Positions 8,745 through 18,761 of a stretch of 64,000 bases of DNA are shown in pieces. Where the stretch lies: NCBI GenBank assembly GCA_017983795.1, contig JAGOAS010000017.1, forward strand, positions 1-64,000, read 5' to 3'. Both the position numbers and the translations under genes were made by a program. Every line of letters begins with the position of its first letter. Position 1 is the first letter of the stretch. Under the pieces are notes generated by a model. That model saw only the letters and a list, made by a program, of their open reading frames with translations, was not told the origin of the DNA and did not search any database. The DNA is from Piscinibacter sp. (lineage in GTDB: Bacteria > Pseudomonadota > Gammaproteobacteria > Burkholderiales > Burkholderiaceae_C).

Positions 8745-9505
8745 ACACGACCGAGCTCGCCATCGACGTGCACGGCCTCACCAAGCGCTTCGGCACGCGC
8801 ACGGTGGTCAACGACATAGCCCTGGCGGTGCAGCGCGGCAGCATCGTCGGCTTCCTGGGGCCCAACGGCAGCGGCAAGACCACCACCATGCGCATGCTGT
8901 GCGGCCTGCTCACGCCCGACGGCGGCGAAGGCCGCTGCCTGGGGCTGGATTTCCGGCGCGAGTCGGCGGCGCTGAAGCGCCAGGTCGGCTACATGACGCA
9001 GAAATTCAGCCTCTACGACGACCTCTCGATCCGCGAGAACCTCGATTTCATCGGCCGCCTGTTTGAGCTGCCCGAGCGGCGCCGCGCCGTCGACGAGAGC
9101 CTGCAGCGCCTCGGCCTCGAAGCCCGCGCCGGGCAGCTCGCCGGTGCGCTCTCCGGCGGCTGGAAGCAGCGCCTGGCGCTGGCCGCCTGCCTGCTGCATC
9201 GGCCGAAGCTGCTGCTGCTGGACGAGCCCACCGCCGGCGTCGACCCCAAGGCGCGGCGCGAGTTCTGGGACGAGCTGCACACGCTCGCGCGCGAAGGCAT
9301 CACGGTGCTGGTGGCCACGCACTACATGGACGAGGCCGAGCGCTGCGACGAGATCGTCTTCATCGCCTACGGCGAGCTGCTCGCCAAGGGCCGGCAGGAC
9401 GAGGTGCTCGCCGCGGCCGGCATCGAGCCCGGCGGCGGCAACCTGGAAGAGGCCTTCGTGCGCCTCATCGGCCAGGCGCACGACAACTTCGCGGCCACGC
9501 CATGA
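8741..9505 (+). CDS. ABC exporter ATP-binding protein
   Basis: A 254-residue ABC ATPase energising export with the flanking adaptor and permease. Walker A is GPNGSGKT (residues 40-47), the signature is LSGGWKQRLALA (Trp in place of the usual Gln, common in YbhF-like ATPases), and Walker B is LLLLDEPTAGVD. The switch histidine lies in VATHYMDEAERC. It contains one nucleotide-binding domain, so the working exporter is probably a homodimer with the permease. Four-base overlaps with both neighbours indicate one transcript. Confidence 0.93.
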   Translation: MNTTELAIDVHGLTKRFGTRTVVNDIALAVQRGSIVGFLGPNGSGKTTTMRMLCGLLTPDGGEGRCLGLDFRRESAALKRQVGYMTQKFSLYDDLSIRENLDFIGRLFELPERRRAVDESLQRLGLEARAGQLAGALSGGWKQRLALAACLLHRPKLLLLDEPTAGVDPKARREFWDELHTLAREGITVLVATHYMDEAERCDEIVFIAYGELLAKGRQDEVLAAAGIEPGGGNLEEAFVRLIGQAHDNFAATP

Positions 9506-10635
9506 CGAGCTGGTCCTGGGCGCGCACCGCGGCCATCTTCATCAAGGAATGGCAGCAGATGCTGCGCGACCGCCTCACCTTCGCGATGGCGGTCGGCGTG
9601 CCCATCCTGCAGCTGGTGCTGTTCGGCTACGCCATCAATACCGATCCCAAGGGGCTGCCGACGGCGATCGTCGCGCCGGTGGCCAGCGACATGAGCCGCA
9701 GCCTCGCCGCGGCGCTGCAGAACAGCGGCTACTTCCGCCTCGTCGCCACCGACCTCGGCGAGCGCGAGGCCGACGAGCGCCTGCTGCGCGGCGAGCTGCA
9801 GTTCGTGGTGCAGATCCCCGCCGACTTCGCGCGCCGCGTGCTGCGCGGCGAGCAACCGTCCATCCTGGTCGCGGCCGATGCCACCGACCCTTCGGCGGGC
9901 GGCAACGCCATCGCGGCGCTCGAGCGCATCGCCGCCGAGGCGCTGGGCCGCGACCTCGGCCGCGTGCCGGGCGCGGCGGCCACGGCGGCGCCGCCCTTCG
10001 AGCTGGTCGTGCACCGGCGCTACAACCCCGAGGGCCTGTCGCGCTACAACATCGTGCCCGGGCTGGTGGGCACCATCCTGACCATGACCATGGTGATGCT
10101 CACCTCGCTGGCCATGACGCGCGAGCGCGAGCGCGGCACGATGGAAAACCTGCTGGCCACGCCGGCGCGCCCGTTCGAGGTGATGGTCGGCAAGATCCTG
10201 CCCTACGTCGCGCTCGGCTACGTGCAGCTGGGCGTGATCATGCTGGCCGCCTGGGCGCTGTTCGAGGTGCCCATGGTCGGCAGCTTCGCGCTGCTGATGC
10301 CGCTGATCGGCGTATTCATGCTCGCGAATCTCGGCGTCGGCTTCACCTTCTCGACGCTGGCGCGCAACCAGTTGCAGGCCATGCAGATGACCTTCTTCTT
10401 CTTCCTGCCCTCGATCCTGCTGTCGGGCTTCATGTTCCCCTTCCGCGGCATGCCGGCCTGGGCGCAGACGCTCGGCGAGGTGCTGCCGCTGACGCATTTC
10501 CTGCGCATCGTGCGCGGCATCCTGCTCAAGGGCAGCGGCTGGGCCGAGCTGTGGCCGGAGGTCTGGCCGATGGCGCTGTTCATCCTCGTCGCCGGTGCGG
10601 TCGCGCTGAAGCGCTATCGACTCACGCTCGATTGA
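9502..10635 (+). CDS. ABC-2 type exporter permease
   Basis: A 377-residue permease of the ABC-2 family (YbhS/YbhR/YhhJ-like). One N-terminal membrane segment is followed by a large periplasmic domain (residues about 45-170), then five membrane segments. The sequence TMVMLTSLAMTRERERGTMENLLATP is a hallmark of the family. With the HlyD adaptor and ATPase upstream it would form a tripartite drug or metabolite efflux pump; the substrate is unknown. An outer-membrane TolC-like partner is not in this window and would have to be shared. Confidence 0.92.
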   Translation: MTSWSWARTAAIFIKEWQQMLRDRLTFAMAVGVPILQLVLFGYAINTDPKGLPTAIVAPVASDMSRSLAAALQNSGYFRLVATDLGEREADERLLRGELQFVVQIPADFARRVLRGEQPSILVAADATDPSAGGNAIAALERIAAEALGRDLGRVPGAAATAAPPFELVVHRRYNPEGLSRYNIVPGLVGTILTMTMVMLTSLAMTRERERGTMENLLATPARPFEVMVGKILPYVALGYVQLGVIMLAAWALFEVPMVGSFALLMPLIGVFMLANLGVGFTFSTLARNQLQAMQMTFFFFLPSILLSGFMFPFRGMPAWAQTLGEVLPLTHFLRIVRGILLKGSGWAELWPEVWPMALFILVAGAVALKRYRLTLD

Positions 10636-10656
10636 GCGCGCCGCCGCGGGGCGCGC
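10636..10656 (+). terminator. GC-rich hairpin after the ABC exporter operon
   Basis: GCGCGCC and GGCGCGC form a perfect 7-bp stem around a 7-base loop immediately after the permease stop. A short T-run occurs only about 20 bases further on, so termination is possible but not certain. Confidence 0.4.
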
Positions 10657-10722
10657 CCGTAGCGCTCTGTCATCACTTTTTCGAAATGGCAGGCGCGTAT
10701 GGGGCCATCATCCGCGCCTCGC

Positions 10723-11805
10723 ATGAACACACTTCCCCGCCGCATGCCGCTGGTCGACGCCCTCAAGGCGCTGGCGTCGCAACTCATCGTGCTGCACCAC
10801 TTCTCCGCCTACGGCCCGCTGGCCGATGCGCTGGATGATCTGGTGCCCGCGCTCGCCGCCTGGCTGTTCGACTACGGCCGCATGGCCGTGCAGATCTTCC
10901 TGGTGGTGGGCGGCTTCCTGGCGGCGCGCAGCCTCGCGCCGCAGGGGCAGGCTGCCTTCGCGCGGCCACTGGCGCTGCTGTGGCAGCGCTATCGCCGCCT
11001 GGTGCTGCCCTTCGCGGCCGCGATGCTGCTGGCGGTGCTCTGCGCCACGCTGGCGCGCGCCTGGCTGGACGACGAGGCGGTGCCGGAGCGCGCCTCGCTG
11101 GCGCAGTTTCTCGCCCACGCGCTGCTGCTGCAGGGCCTGACGCATGCCGAGGCGCTCTCGGCCGGCGTCTGGTACGTGGCCATCGACTTCCAGCTGTTCG
11201 CGCTGCTGACGCTGCTGCTGTGGGCGGCGCGGCAGGCCGGGCGGCAGCATGCGGCGCGCCTCGGCGTCGTGCTGGTGGGCGGCCTGGCGCTGGCCTCGCT
11301 GTTCCACTTCAACCGTGATGCCGCCTGGGACGACTGGGCGCTGTATTTCTTCGGCTCGTATGCGCTCGGCGCCACCACCTGGTGGGCCGCGCAGCCCGGC
11401 CAGCGCACGCGCTGGATGCTGCTGATCTGGGCCGTCGGCCTGGCGGCGCTGGCGGCCGATTTCCGGCCGCGCATCGCGCTGGCGCTGGCGGTGGCCGTAC
11501 TGCTGGGCGTGGCGCGCCGCGCCGGCGCGCTGGAGCGCTGGCCCGATCTGCGCCCGGTGGCCTTCCTCGCGCGCATCTCCTACGCCGTCTTCCTGGTGCA
11601 CTTCCCGGTCTACCTGCTGGTCAGCGCGGCCTTCGAGCACTTCGGTTCGGAGTCCAGCGGCGTCGCGGCCCTCGCGCTGGCGATCGGCTGGTGCGCCAGC
11701 ATCGCCGCCGGCCTGGCTTTCCACCGCGGCGTCGAGCTGCGCGCCGCCGGCGGAGCGGCTCAGGCCAGAGCGAAGGCCCTGCGAAGCTGGCCAGCGTCGG
11801 CCTGA
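10723..11805 (+). CDS. Acyltransferase family 3 membrane protein
   Basis: A 360-residue protein with about ten membrane segments. The N-terminus (DALKALASQLIVLHHF) matches acyltransferase-3 family proteins, which move acyl groups onto sugars, peptidoglycan or lipids at the inner membrane. The conserved paired histidine (HH near residue 20) is present, and the C-terminal ISYAVFLVHFPVYLL matches the family's last helices. I chose the second ATG over one 24 bases earlier because it begins just before the conserved helix; either is possible. It stands alone between the exporter operon and a convergent methyltransferase gene. Confidence 0.85.
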   Translation: MNTLPRRMPLVDALKALASQLIVLHHFSAYGPLADALDDLVPALAAWLFDYGRMAVQIFLVVGGFLAARSLAPQGQAAFARPLALLWQRYRRLVLPFAAAMLLAVLCATLARAWLDDEAVPERASLAQFLAHALLLQGLTHAEALSAGVWYVAIDFQLFALLTLLLWAARQAGRQHAARLGVVLVGGLALASLFHFNRDAAWDDWALYFFGSYALGATTWWAAQPGQRTRWMLLIWAVGLAALAADFRPRIALALAVAVLLGVARRAGALERWPDLRPVAFLARISYAVFLVHFPVYLLVSAAFEHFGSESSGVAALALAIGWCASIAAGLAFHRGVELRAAGGAAQARAKALRSWPASA

Positions 11806-11854
11806 GTTGAGCCGCCTGCGCTGCGCAATTGCATAGGCGCTTCGCTTCGGCGGC

Positions 11855-12484
11855 TCAGCGCTTGCGCACCACCATGCCGACGAGTGCGGCCATGCCGGTG
11901 TGCTGCGTGCCTTCGCGCAGCTCGGCGTCGTAGCTGCGCAGCTCGACGATCTCGGCGGCCGCGAAGGCCTCGCGCAGCATCTCCTCGGTGTAGAGGTGAT
12001 CGATGCGCTGCGGCCCGCCGCTGCGGTATTGCAGCTGGCGCGGCGTGTAGCCCTGCAGCACCAGCAGCCCGCCGGGCCGCAGCGCGCGCAGCATGTTGGC
12101 GAACAGGCGCGCGCGCATGGCCGGGTCGGCGAACTGGATGAAGATCGCGGCGACCAGGTCGTATAGCGCCTGCGGCCAGGCCAGCGCGTCGCCGTCGGCC
12201 ACGGCGAAATCCACCGCCACGCCGTGCCGTCGTGCCAGCGCACGCGCCTTGGCGACGCCGCGCTCGGCGATGTCGAACGCATCGACCTGCAGGCCCTGCT
12301 GCGCCAGCCAGACGCTGTTGCGGCCCTCGCCGTCGGCCACGCACAGCGCGCGGCCGCTGCGCGGCAGCCGCGGCGCCTGGGCGCGCAGGTAGTCGTTGGG
12401 TGCTTCGCCGAAGAGCAGTTCGTCGCCCGCGTAGCGCTGGTTCCACATCGCGGCGGCGTCGCCGAAGGAGGTGTTGGTGCTCAT
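11855..12484 (-). CDS. Class I SAM-dependent methyltransferase
   Basis: A 209-residue soluble methyltransferase. The SAM-binding motif I reads LCVADGEGRNSVWLAQQG, a form typical of the TehB/thiopurine methyltransferase-like branch. Motif II is DLVAAIFIQFADP, and the post-motif LRALRPGGLLVLQGY is standard. The start MSTNTSFGDAAAMWNQRY is usual for this branch, whose members often act on small or toxic molecules. The substrate here is not shown. The gene is convergent with the acyltransferase gene and divergent from the small secreted protein gene. Confidence 0.87.
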   Translation of the reverse strand: MSTNTSFGDAAAMWNQRYAGDELLFGEAPNDYLRAQAPRLPRSGRALCVADGEGRNSVWLAQQGLQVDAFDIAERGVAKARALARRHGVAVDFAVADGDALAWPQALYDLVAAIFIQFADPAMRARLFANMLRALRPGGLLVLQGYTPRQLQYRSGGPQRIDHLYTEEMLREAFAAAEIVELRSYDAELREGTQHTGMAALVGMVVRKR

Positions 12485-12596
12485 GCGGTGAGCTTAGCGC
12501 TCATCCTCTCGCGCGCGCTGGCTTGCGCGCGCGCAAGGGCCCGGCCGGCGAAGCGCCGCATCGTGGTGTCCTCTTTCCGATCCTCAGGAGATGGTG

Positions 12597-13001
12597 ATGA
12601 AGACCACGATGAAGACCTCGTTGGCAGCGCTGCTGGCGCTCGCCGCGAGCATGGCGATGGCGCAGCCGGCCCCGGCGCCGCAGGCCTCCGGCCCCGCGGC
12701 CAGCGCACCGCGCATGGGCATGGGCCCCGGCGGCGGCATGGGCATGGGCGGCGGCCGCATGGGCGCGGGCCGGATGGGCGGCGCGGCACGCGCCGGCGCC
12801 GACTACACGCCCGGCTGGGGCCTGATGACGCCGGCCGAGCGCAACGAGCACCGCACGCAGATGCGCTCGGCCAAGAGCTACGAAGACTGCATGGCGCTGC
12901 GCGACAAGCACCGCGAGCAGATGCTGGCGCGCGCCAAGGAGCGCGGCGTCACGATGCCGGCGCAGCCGCGCCGCGACGCCTGCCAGGGCTTCAAGCGCTG
13001 A
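12597..13001 (+). CDS. Small secreted Gly/Met-rich protein of unknown function
   Basis: A 134-residue protein with a clear signal peptide (MKTTMKTSLAALLALAASMAMA). Residues about 25-60 form a Pro/Ala then Gly/Met/Arg-rich low-complexity stretch with repeats such as GMGMGGG. The C-terminal 70 residues are compact and charged (WGLMTPAERNEHRTQMRSAKSYEDC) and carry two cysteines. Two in-frame ATGs compete: AGGAG abuts the first with no spacing but lies 6 bases before the second, so I chose the second. The C-terminal part resembles small periplasmic proteins of Burkholderiales with no known role. Metal binding by the Met-rich part is only a guess. Confidence 0.75.
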   Translation: MKTTMKTSLAALLALAASMAMAQPAPAPQASGPAASAPRMGMGPGGGMGMGGGRMGAGRMGGAARAGADYTPGWGLMTPAERNEHRTQMRSAKSYEDCMALRDKHREQMLARAKERGVTMPAQPRRDACQGFKR

Positions 13002-13105
13002 AGCCGGCGCGGCGTGCGCGGCCGTCAGGGTGGCGCCAAGGAGCCGGTTTATCCTCGGCGCCTTCTTCGCGCTGACCGGCGCGGCTTCACCCGAGAGACA
13101 CGACC

Positions 13106-14137
13106 ATGTCCAAGCGCATTCCCGCCACCCTGATCGCCGGCGACGGCATCGGCCCCGAGATCGTCGACGCGACGCTCGCCGCCCTAGCCGCGCTCGGTGC
13201 GCCCTTCGAGTGGGATCCCCAGGCCGCCGGCCTGGCCGGCATCAAGGCCGCCGGCGACCCGCTGCCGCAGGCCACGCTCGACAGCATCCGCAAGACGCGC
13301 CTGGCGCTCAAGGGCCCGCTCGAGACACCCTCGGGCGGCGGCTACCGCTCCAGCAACGTGCGCCTGCGCGAGGAGTTCAAGCTCTACGCCAACCTGCGCC
13401 CGGCGCGCACCATCGTGCCCGGCGGCCGCTTCGACAAGATCGACCTGGTGGTGGTGCGCGAGAACCTCGAGGGCCTGTACATCGGCCACGAGCACTACGT
13501 GCAGATCGACGACGACCCGCATGCCGTCGCCATGGCCACCGGCATCAACACGCGCGCCGGCTGCCGCCACATCCTCGAGTACGCCTTCGAGCACGCCATC
13601 GCCACCGGGCGCAAGAAGGTCACCATCGTGCACAAGGCCAACATCATGAAGGCGCTCACCGGCATCTTCAAGGAGACGGCCGAGCAGATGTACGAGGAGA
13701 AGTACAAGGGCCGCATCGCGATGGAGTCGGTGATCGTCGACGCCTGCGCGATGAAGCTGGTGCTCAACCCCTGGCAGTTCGACGTGCTGGTGACCACCAA
13801 CCTGTTCGGCGACATCCTCTCCGACCTGGTCGCCGGCCTGGTCGGCGGGCTGGGCATGGCGCCGGGCGCCAACATCGGCCGCGACGCGGCGATCTTCGAG
13901 GCCGTGCACGGCTCGGCGCCCGACATCGCGGGCCAGGGCAAGGCCAACCCGGTGGCGCTGATGCTGGCCGCGGCCATGATGCTCGACCACGTGCAGCGCA
14001 AGGATCTGGGCGACCGCCTGCGCAACGCCATCGATGCGACGCTCAACGTCGACAAGATCCGCACCGGCGACCTGGGCGGCTCGGCCAGCACCGGCGTCTT
14101 CGCCAAGGCGCTGGTCAGCCGCATCACGAACGGCTGA
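13106..14137 (+). CDS. NAD-type isocitrate dehydrogenase (IDH/IMDH family)
   Basis: A 343-residue member of the isocitrate/isopropylmalate dehydrogenase family, which oxidatively decarboxylates 3-substituted malates. The N-terminus LIAGDGIGPEI, the substrate-binding RENLEGLYIGHEH, catalytic Lys in VHKANIMK, and TNLFGDILSDL are all family features. The length and the VRENLEGLYIG segment match NAD-dependent isocitrate dehydrogenases of betaproteobacteria. It stands alone on the plus strand, starting 104 bases after the small secreted protein gene. A homoisocitrate or other malate-type substrate cannot be ruled out. Confidence 0.85.
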   Translation: MSKRIPATLIAGDGIGPEIVDATLAALAALGAPFEWDPQAAGLAGIKAAGDPLPQATLDSIRKTRLALKGPLETPSGGGYRSSNVRLREEFKLYANLRPARTIVPGGRFDKIDLVVVRENLEGLYIGHEHYVQIDDDPHAVAMATGINTRAGCRHILEYAFEHAIATGRKKVTIVHKANIMKALTGIFKETAEQMYEEKYKGRIAMESVIVDACAMKLVLNPWQFDVLVTTNLFGDILSDLVAGLVGGLGMAPGANIGRDAAIFEAVHGSAPDIAGQGKANPVALMLAAAMMLDHVQRKDLGDRLRNAIDATLNVDKIRTGDLGGSASTGVFAKALVSRITNG

Positions 14138-14152
14138 GCAAGCCTTGGGTCT

Positions 14153-14968
14153 TCAGCTGATTGCCGCGACGAGCATGGCCTGCAGCGTGGCCTGGCGGTA
14201 GCCGCTGCGCTCGGCCGGCGCGCTCTCGCCGCGTGCGGCGAAGCGCCAGGGCGGGTGGGCGTCGGTCGCGTCGACGGTGACGTCGCTGTCTTCACCCGCC
14301 TGCGCCGCGCTCTCGTACAGGTGCAGCCGGCTGCCGCCTGCCACCGCGCCGGCGGTGAGCAGCGCCCACAGCTCCGGCGCCGGCCAGCGCTCGCGCGAGG
14401 CGGCCACGCGCAGTTCGATGCCCGTCGCGGCGGCGGCGCGCAGCAGGGCGCTGCCGCAGGCGCTGCTCGGGTCGCCGACGAAGCGCACGCTCAGGCGGTC
14501 GAGCGCCTTGCCGGAGAGCTCCTGCATGGCCAGCAGTTCGGCCAGCACGCGCGTCGGGTGGCAACTGCCGCCCAGGCCGTTGAATACCGGCACGCCCGCT
14601 TCGCGCGCCACGTCGGCCACCAGCGCCGGCGGCATGGCCTCGCAGTCGATCGCGTCGTAGAGCCGCCCGAGCAGGCGCACGGTGGCCGGATCCGGGTTGT
14701 CGGTCAGCAGCCGTGAGTCGCTCGGGCGCAGGTGCGAGACCTGCGCACCCAGCCCGAGGGCGGCGCTGCGCAGGCCATCGGCGCCGTCGTCCGGGGCGGC
14801 GTCGTTGAGCAGCGCGATATTGCGGCCGCGCAGCGGCGCGCCCGCCTGACCTTCGCGTGCCGCCAGGCGCAGCCGGCGGGCGGTATCGAGCACGTCGCGG
14901 ATGTCGGCGGGAGACAGGCTTTCCACCGACCAGAAGTGCCGGTGCGGGATGGACGGACGCGCATGCAT
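14153..14968 (-). CDS. Degenerate ornithine/aspartate carbamoyltransferase paralogue
   Basis: A 271-residue protein with the carbamoyltransferase fold order. The N-terminus (HFWSVESLSPADIRDVLDTARRLR) is typical of ornithine carbamoyltransferase. The position of the carbamoyl-phosphate motif S-T-R-T-R instead reads DAAPDDGADGLRS. The H-P-T-Q motif is HPTR (His137), and the H-C-L-P motif near the C-terminus is absent. It is also shorter than active enzymes (about 305-335 residues). I infer a catalytically dead or repurposed paralogue. It is divergent from a CRP/FNR regulator, with an FNR-like box between them, so it may be oxygen- or regulator-controlled. Confidence 0.75.
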   Translation of the reverse strand: MHARPSIPHRHFWSVESLSPADIRDVLDTARRLRLAAREGQAGAPLRGRNIALLNDAAPDDGADGLRSAALGLGAQVSHLRPSDSRLLTDNPDPATVRLLGRLYDAIDCEAMPPALVADVAREAGVPVFNGLGGSCHPTRVLAELLAMQELSGKALDRLSVRFVGDPSSACGSALLRAAAATGIELRVAASRERWPAPELWALLTAGAVAGGSRLHLYESAAQAGEDSDVTVDATDAHPPWRFAARGESAPAERSGYRQATLQAMLVAAIS

Positions 14969-15007
14969 GGTCAGGCTCGCACCCTACGCCGCGGCGGTCC
15001 CCCAGCC

Positions 15008-15021
15008 TTGAGCCGCATCAA
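15008..15021. promoter_or_regulatory. FNR/CRP-like box
   Basis: TTGAGCCGCATCAA matches the FNR consensus TTGAT-N4-ATCAA at nine of ten fixed positions. It lies 40 bases upstream of the carbamoyltransferase-like start on one side and 134 bases upstream of the CRP/FNR gene on the other. The neighbouring regulator has the matching recognition helix, so autoregulation is plausible. Confidence 0.6.
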
Positions 15022-15154
15022 AAATGAGCCTGCCGATCGCGCTTGATACGGAACTGCGACAGAGCATTCACGCAGCGTTACCGAACACCGAGCGCCGTTC
15101 GCCGTTTGTTTTCCATCAAGCGCGAGACTGCTCCCATTGAGCAGGAGCAAATTC

Positions 15155-15892
15155 ATGAGCACCGACATCATCCGCACCGCCCAGACCCGCAGCCAGCAGA
15201 TCAACGCCTGCCTCGAATTGCTGCGCGAGGTGCTGCCCATCCAGCGCCGCGTGGTGCATGCCGGCGACGTGCTCTACCAGGCCGGCGAGCGCTTCACCAC
15301 ACTGCACGTGCTGAACTCGGGCATGGTCAAGATCGTCAACCTCTCGCCCGACGGCCGCGAGCAGGTGGTGGGCCTGCACTTCCGCGGCGACTGGCTGGGC
15401 TTCGACGGCATCGCCAGCGGCCACTACGGCTGCGACGCGATCGCCATGGACACCGGCGAGGTCTGGTCGTTCCGCTACGACGCGCTGCTCGAGGCCTGCG
15501 CCGCCAAGCCGGCGCTGCTGCAGGTGCTGCACGAGGCGATGAGCCGCGAGATCGGCCGCGACCGCGATTCGATGATGTCGCTGTGCACGCTGCCGGCCGA
15601 TGCGCGCGTGGCCGACTTCCTGCGCAACTGGGCCGAGGCGCTGGCCGAGCGCGGCCTGCGCACCGACCAGATCACGCTGCGCATGACGCGTGCCGAGATC
15701 GGCAACTACCTGGGCATGACGCTGGAGACGGTGAGCCGCGCGCTGTCGCGCCTGGCGCGCACCGACGTGATCCGCTTCGCCGAGAAGGGCCGGCGCGAGA
15801 TCCAGATTCCCAAGGTCGAGGCGCTCGAGCGCTTCATCCAGGGCTGCGTGGCGCCCGCCGCTTCCGCCGTCGCGGCCGAGGCGGTGCACTGA
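15155..15892 (+). CDS. CRP/FNR-family transcriptional regulator
   Basis: A 245-residue regulator: cyclic-nucleotide-binding-like domain (residues about 35-150), then a winged helix. The recognition segment RAEIGNYLGMTLETVSRALSRL carries the E-T-V-S-R pattern of FNR, which reads TTGAT half-sites. Only one cysteine (in NACLELL) occurs in the N-terminal region, so the four-cysteine oxygen-sensing cluster of true FNR appears absent. AGGAG lies 7 bases before the ATG and decides this start over an upstream TTG. A small hairpin (CTGCTC/GAGCAG, 15128-15144) overlaps the binding site. It is convergent with the hybrid kinase gene. Confidence 0.9.
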   Translation: MSTDIIRTAQTRSQQINACLELLREVLPIQRRVVHAGDVLYQAGERFTTLHVLNSGMVKIVNLSPDGREQVVGLHFRGDWLGFDGIASGHYGCDAIAMDTGEVWSFRYDALLEACAAKPALLQVLHEAMSREIGRDRDSMMSLCTLPADARVADFLRNWAEALAERGLRTDQITLRMTRAEIGNYLGMTLETVSRALSRLARTDVIRFAEKGRREIQIPKVEALERFIQGCVAPAASAVAAEAVH

Positions 15893-15899
15893 TCACACT

Positions 15900-17971
15900 T
15901 CAGTTCTTGCCCGCCGCCAGCGCGCGCGCCATCGCGCGGCCGAGCTCGGCGCGGGTGTAGGGCTTGCGCAGCAGGTCCCGGCCGGGCGGCGAATCCAGCA
16001 GCGCGCTGGCGTAGCCGCTCATCAGCAGCACCGGCAGACCCGGCAGTCGCGCGCGCGCGAGTTCGGCCAGCTCGGTGCCGCGCATGCCCGAGCCGAGGGC
16101 GATGTCGGTGATCAGCAGGTCCAGGCCCGCCTCGGGCCGCAGCTCGTGGCGCGCCTGCTCGGCGCTGGCGCAGGCGAGCACCGTGCAGCCCAGCGAGACG
16201 AGGAAGCGCTGCGCCACGCTGCGCACCTCGGCATCGTCTTCCACCAGCAGCACGCGCAAGCCCGGCGGCAGTGCCGCCAGTTTCTCGGGCTCCGCCTCGA
16301 TGCCGGCGGCCTGCGCCTCGCCGGGCAGGAACAGCGTGATCGTCGTGCCCTTGCCCGCGCTGCTGTCCAGCGTGACCGCCCCCTTGGACTGCTTGGCGAA
16401 GCCGTACACCGTGGCCAGGCCGAGGCCGGTGCCGCGGCCGGCCTCCTTGGTGGTGAAGAAGGGCTCGAAGGCGCGCTCCTTCACCTCCTCGCTCATGCCG
16501 CTGCCGGTGTCGCCGACTGCGATGGCCACGTAGGCGCCGCCCTCGGCCTCGGCGAGTTCGCGCGGCAGGTCGGGCGAGCGCGCCGGCACCTCGCGGCAGG
16601 CGAACCACAGCAGCCCGCCGTCGGGCATGGCGTCGCGCGCGTTGATGGCGATGTTCAGCAGGGCCGACTCCAGCTGCGCGGCGTCGGCCAGCACCGGCGG
16701 GCAATCGGCCGGCGCGTCGACCTCGATGCGGATGCGCTGGTCGAGCGTGCGGCGCAGCATGTCGGCCAGCGAGCGCAGCATCAGGGCGCTGTCCAGCGCC
16801 GCCGGCTGGAGCACCTGGCGGCGCGAGAAGGCGAGCAGCTTGCCGGTCAGCTCGGCGCCGCGCCGGCTGGCGCGCGAGGCCGCGCCGACGAGCTGCTGCG
16901 CGAACGGATCGGCGGCGATCGCGCTCAGGTCTTCGAGCACCTGCAGGTTGCCCGAGATCACCGTCAGCAGGTTGTTGAAGTCGTGCGCGATGCCGCCGGT
17001 GAGCTGGCCCACGCTCTCCAGCCGCTGCGAGTGGTTGAGCTGCTCCTCGGTCTGCGCGCGCTGCAGGCTGGTGGCCAGCAGGCTCGCCAGCGCGTCGAGG
17101 AAGCGCAGCTCGTCCTCGCCGAAGCGCGCCGGCGCGTCGGCCGCGGCGACGATGGCGCCGACCACGCGGCCGCGGTCGAGCAGCGGCACGGCCAGCGCGC
17201 TGCGCACGCCGGCGCGGCGCCAGCCCTCGGGCACGGCGAAGCGGGTCTCGGCATCGAGCGCGTCGGCGCGCAGCGCGCTCGCTTCGGCGAGCACGTGGCC
17301 GGGCAGGGTGTCGTGGCGGTTCGGCACGATGTCGCCGACGCTCTCGCCGGGCGCCGGGCCGGCGCAGGCGGCGACGCGGAAATCGAGCCGGTTCGCCTGC
17401 AGCAGGTAGACCGCGGCGAAGCCCACCTGCAGGCCCTCGACGGCGACGCGCGGCAGCTGCTCGACCAGCGGCTCGGGGTCGCGCGCGTCGACGGCGAGGC
17501 GGCCGAACAGCGCCACCTGCTCGGCGTAGTGGGCGCGCTGCAGCGCCTGGCGCACGCGCGGGTAGGAGCCGATGCCGCGGATCGCCGCCACCACGTAGGG
17601 CAGGCCCTGCTCCTGCAGCGGGCTGAGCGCGATCTCGACCATCACCTCGCTGCCGTCTCTTCGGCGCGCCACCAGATCCATCTGCGTGCCCATCGGCCGC
17701 GGGCGCGGCGCCTTCGCATAGGCGGCGCGGAAATCGGCGTGGCGCGGGCGGATGGCGTCGGGCACCAGCGCCTCGACGTGCAGGCCGACCAGCGCATCGA
17801 CGCCGTAGTCGAGCAGCCTGGCCGCCTCGTCGTTGGCCAGCACGATGCGGCCCTGCGCATCGGCCACGATCAGCCCGTCGGGGTAGGCGGCGAACAGCGA
17901 GCGGAACATGCTGCCTTCGTCGAGCCCGGCGGGCAGCGACTGGCCGATCGGCGGTGGCGGCGGTGGTGGCG

Positions 17972-17975
<4 letters not shown>
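15900..17975 (-). CDS. Hybrid sensor histidine kinase (PAS-GAF-HisKA-HATPase-REC)
   Basis: A 691-residue cytoplasmic hybrid kinase with no clear membrane segment. After a Pro-rich N-terminus, a PAS domain (residues about 25-140, GLIVADAQGRIVLAND) and a GAF domain (about 160-310) sense the signal. The dimerisation helix carries His331 in GGIAHDFNNLL. The ATPase N, G1 and G2 boxes follow (NARDAMPDGG, GDTGSGM, GTGLGLATVYG). A C-terminal receiver (LRVLLVEDD, then ITDIALGSG) ends the protein. Its ATG overlaps the response regulator stop by four bases. No phosphotransfer (HPt) domain is seen, so how the receiver communicates is unclear. Confidence 0.92.
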
Positions 17976-18718
<743 letters not shown>

Positions 18719-18761
18719 GGGTGATGTCGGGGCGGCAACGGGATGGGCGACATTAGACACC

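Noticed and set aside
14153..14968. Functional ornithine carbamoyltransferase (argF)
   Set aside because: The carbamoyl-phosphate and ornithine motifs are missing.
15155..15892. Oxygen-sensing FNR
   Set aside because: The N-terminal three-cysteine cluster is absent, so I call it only a CRP/FNR-family regulator.
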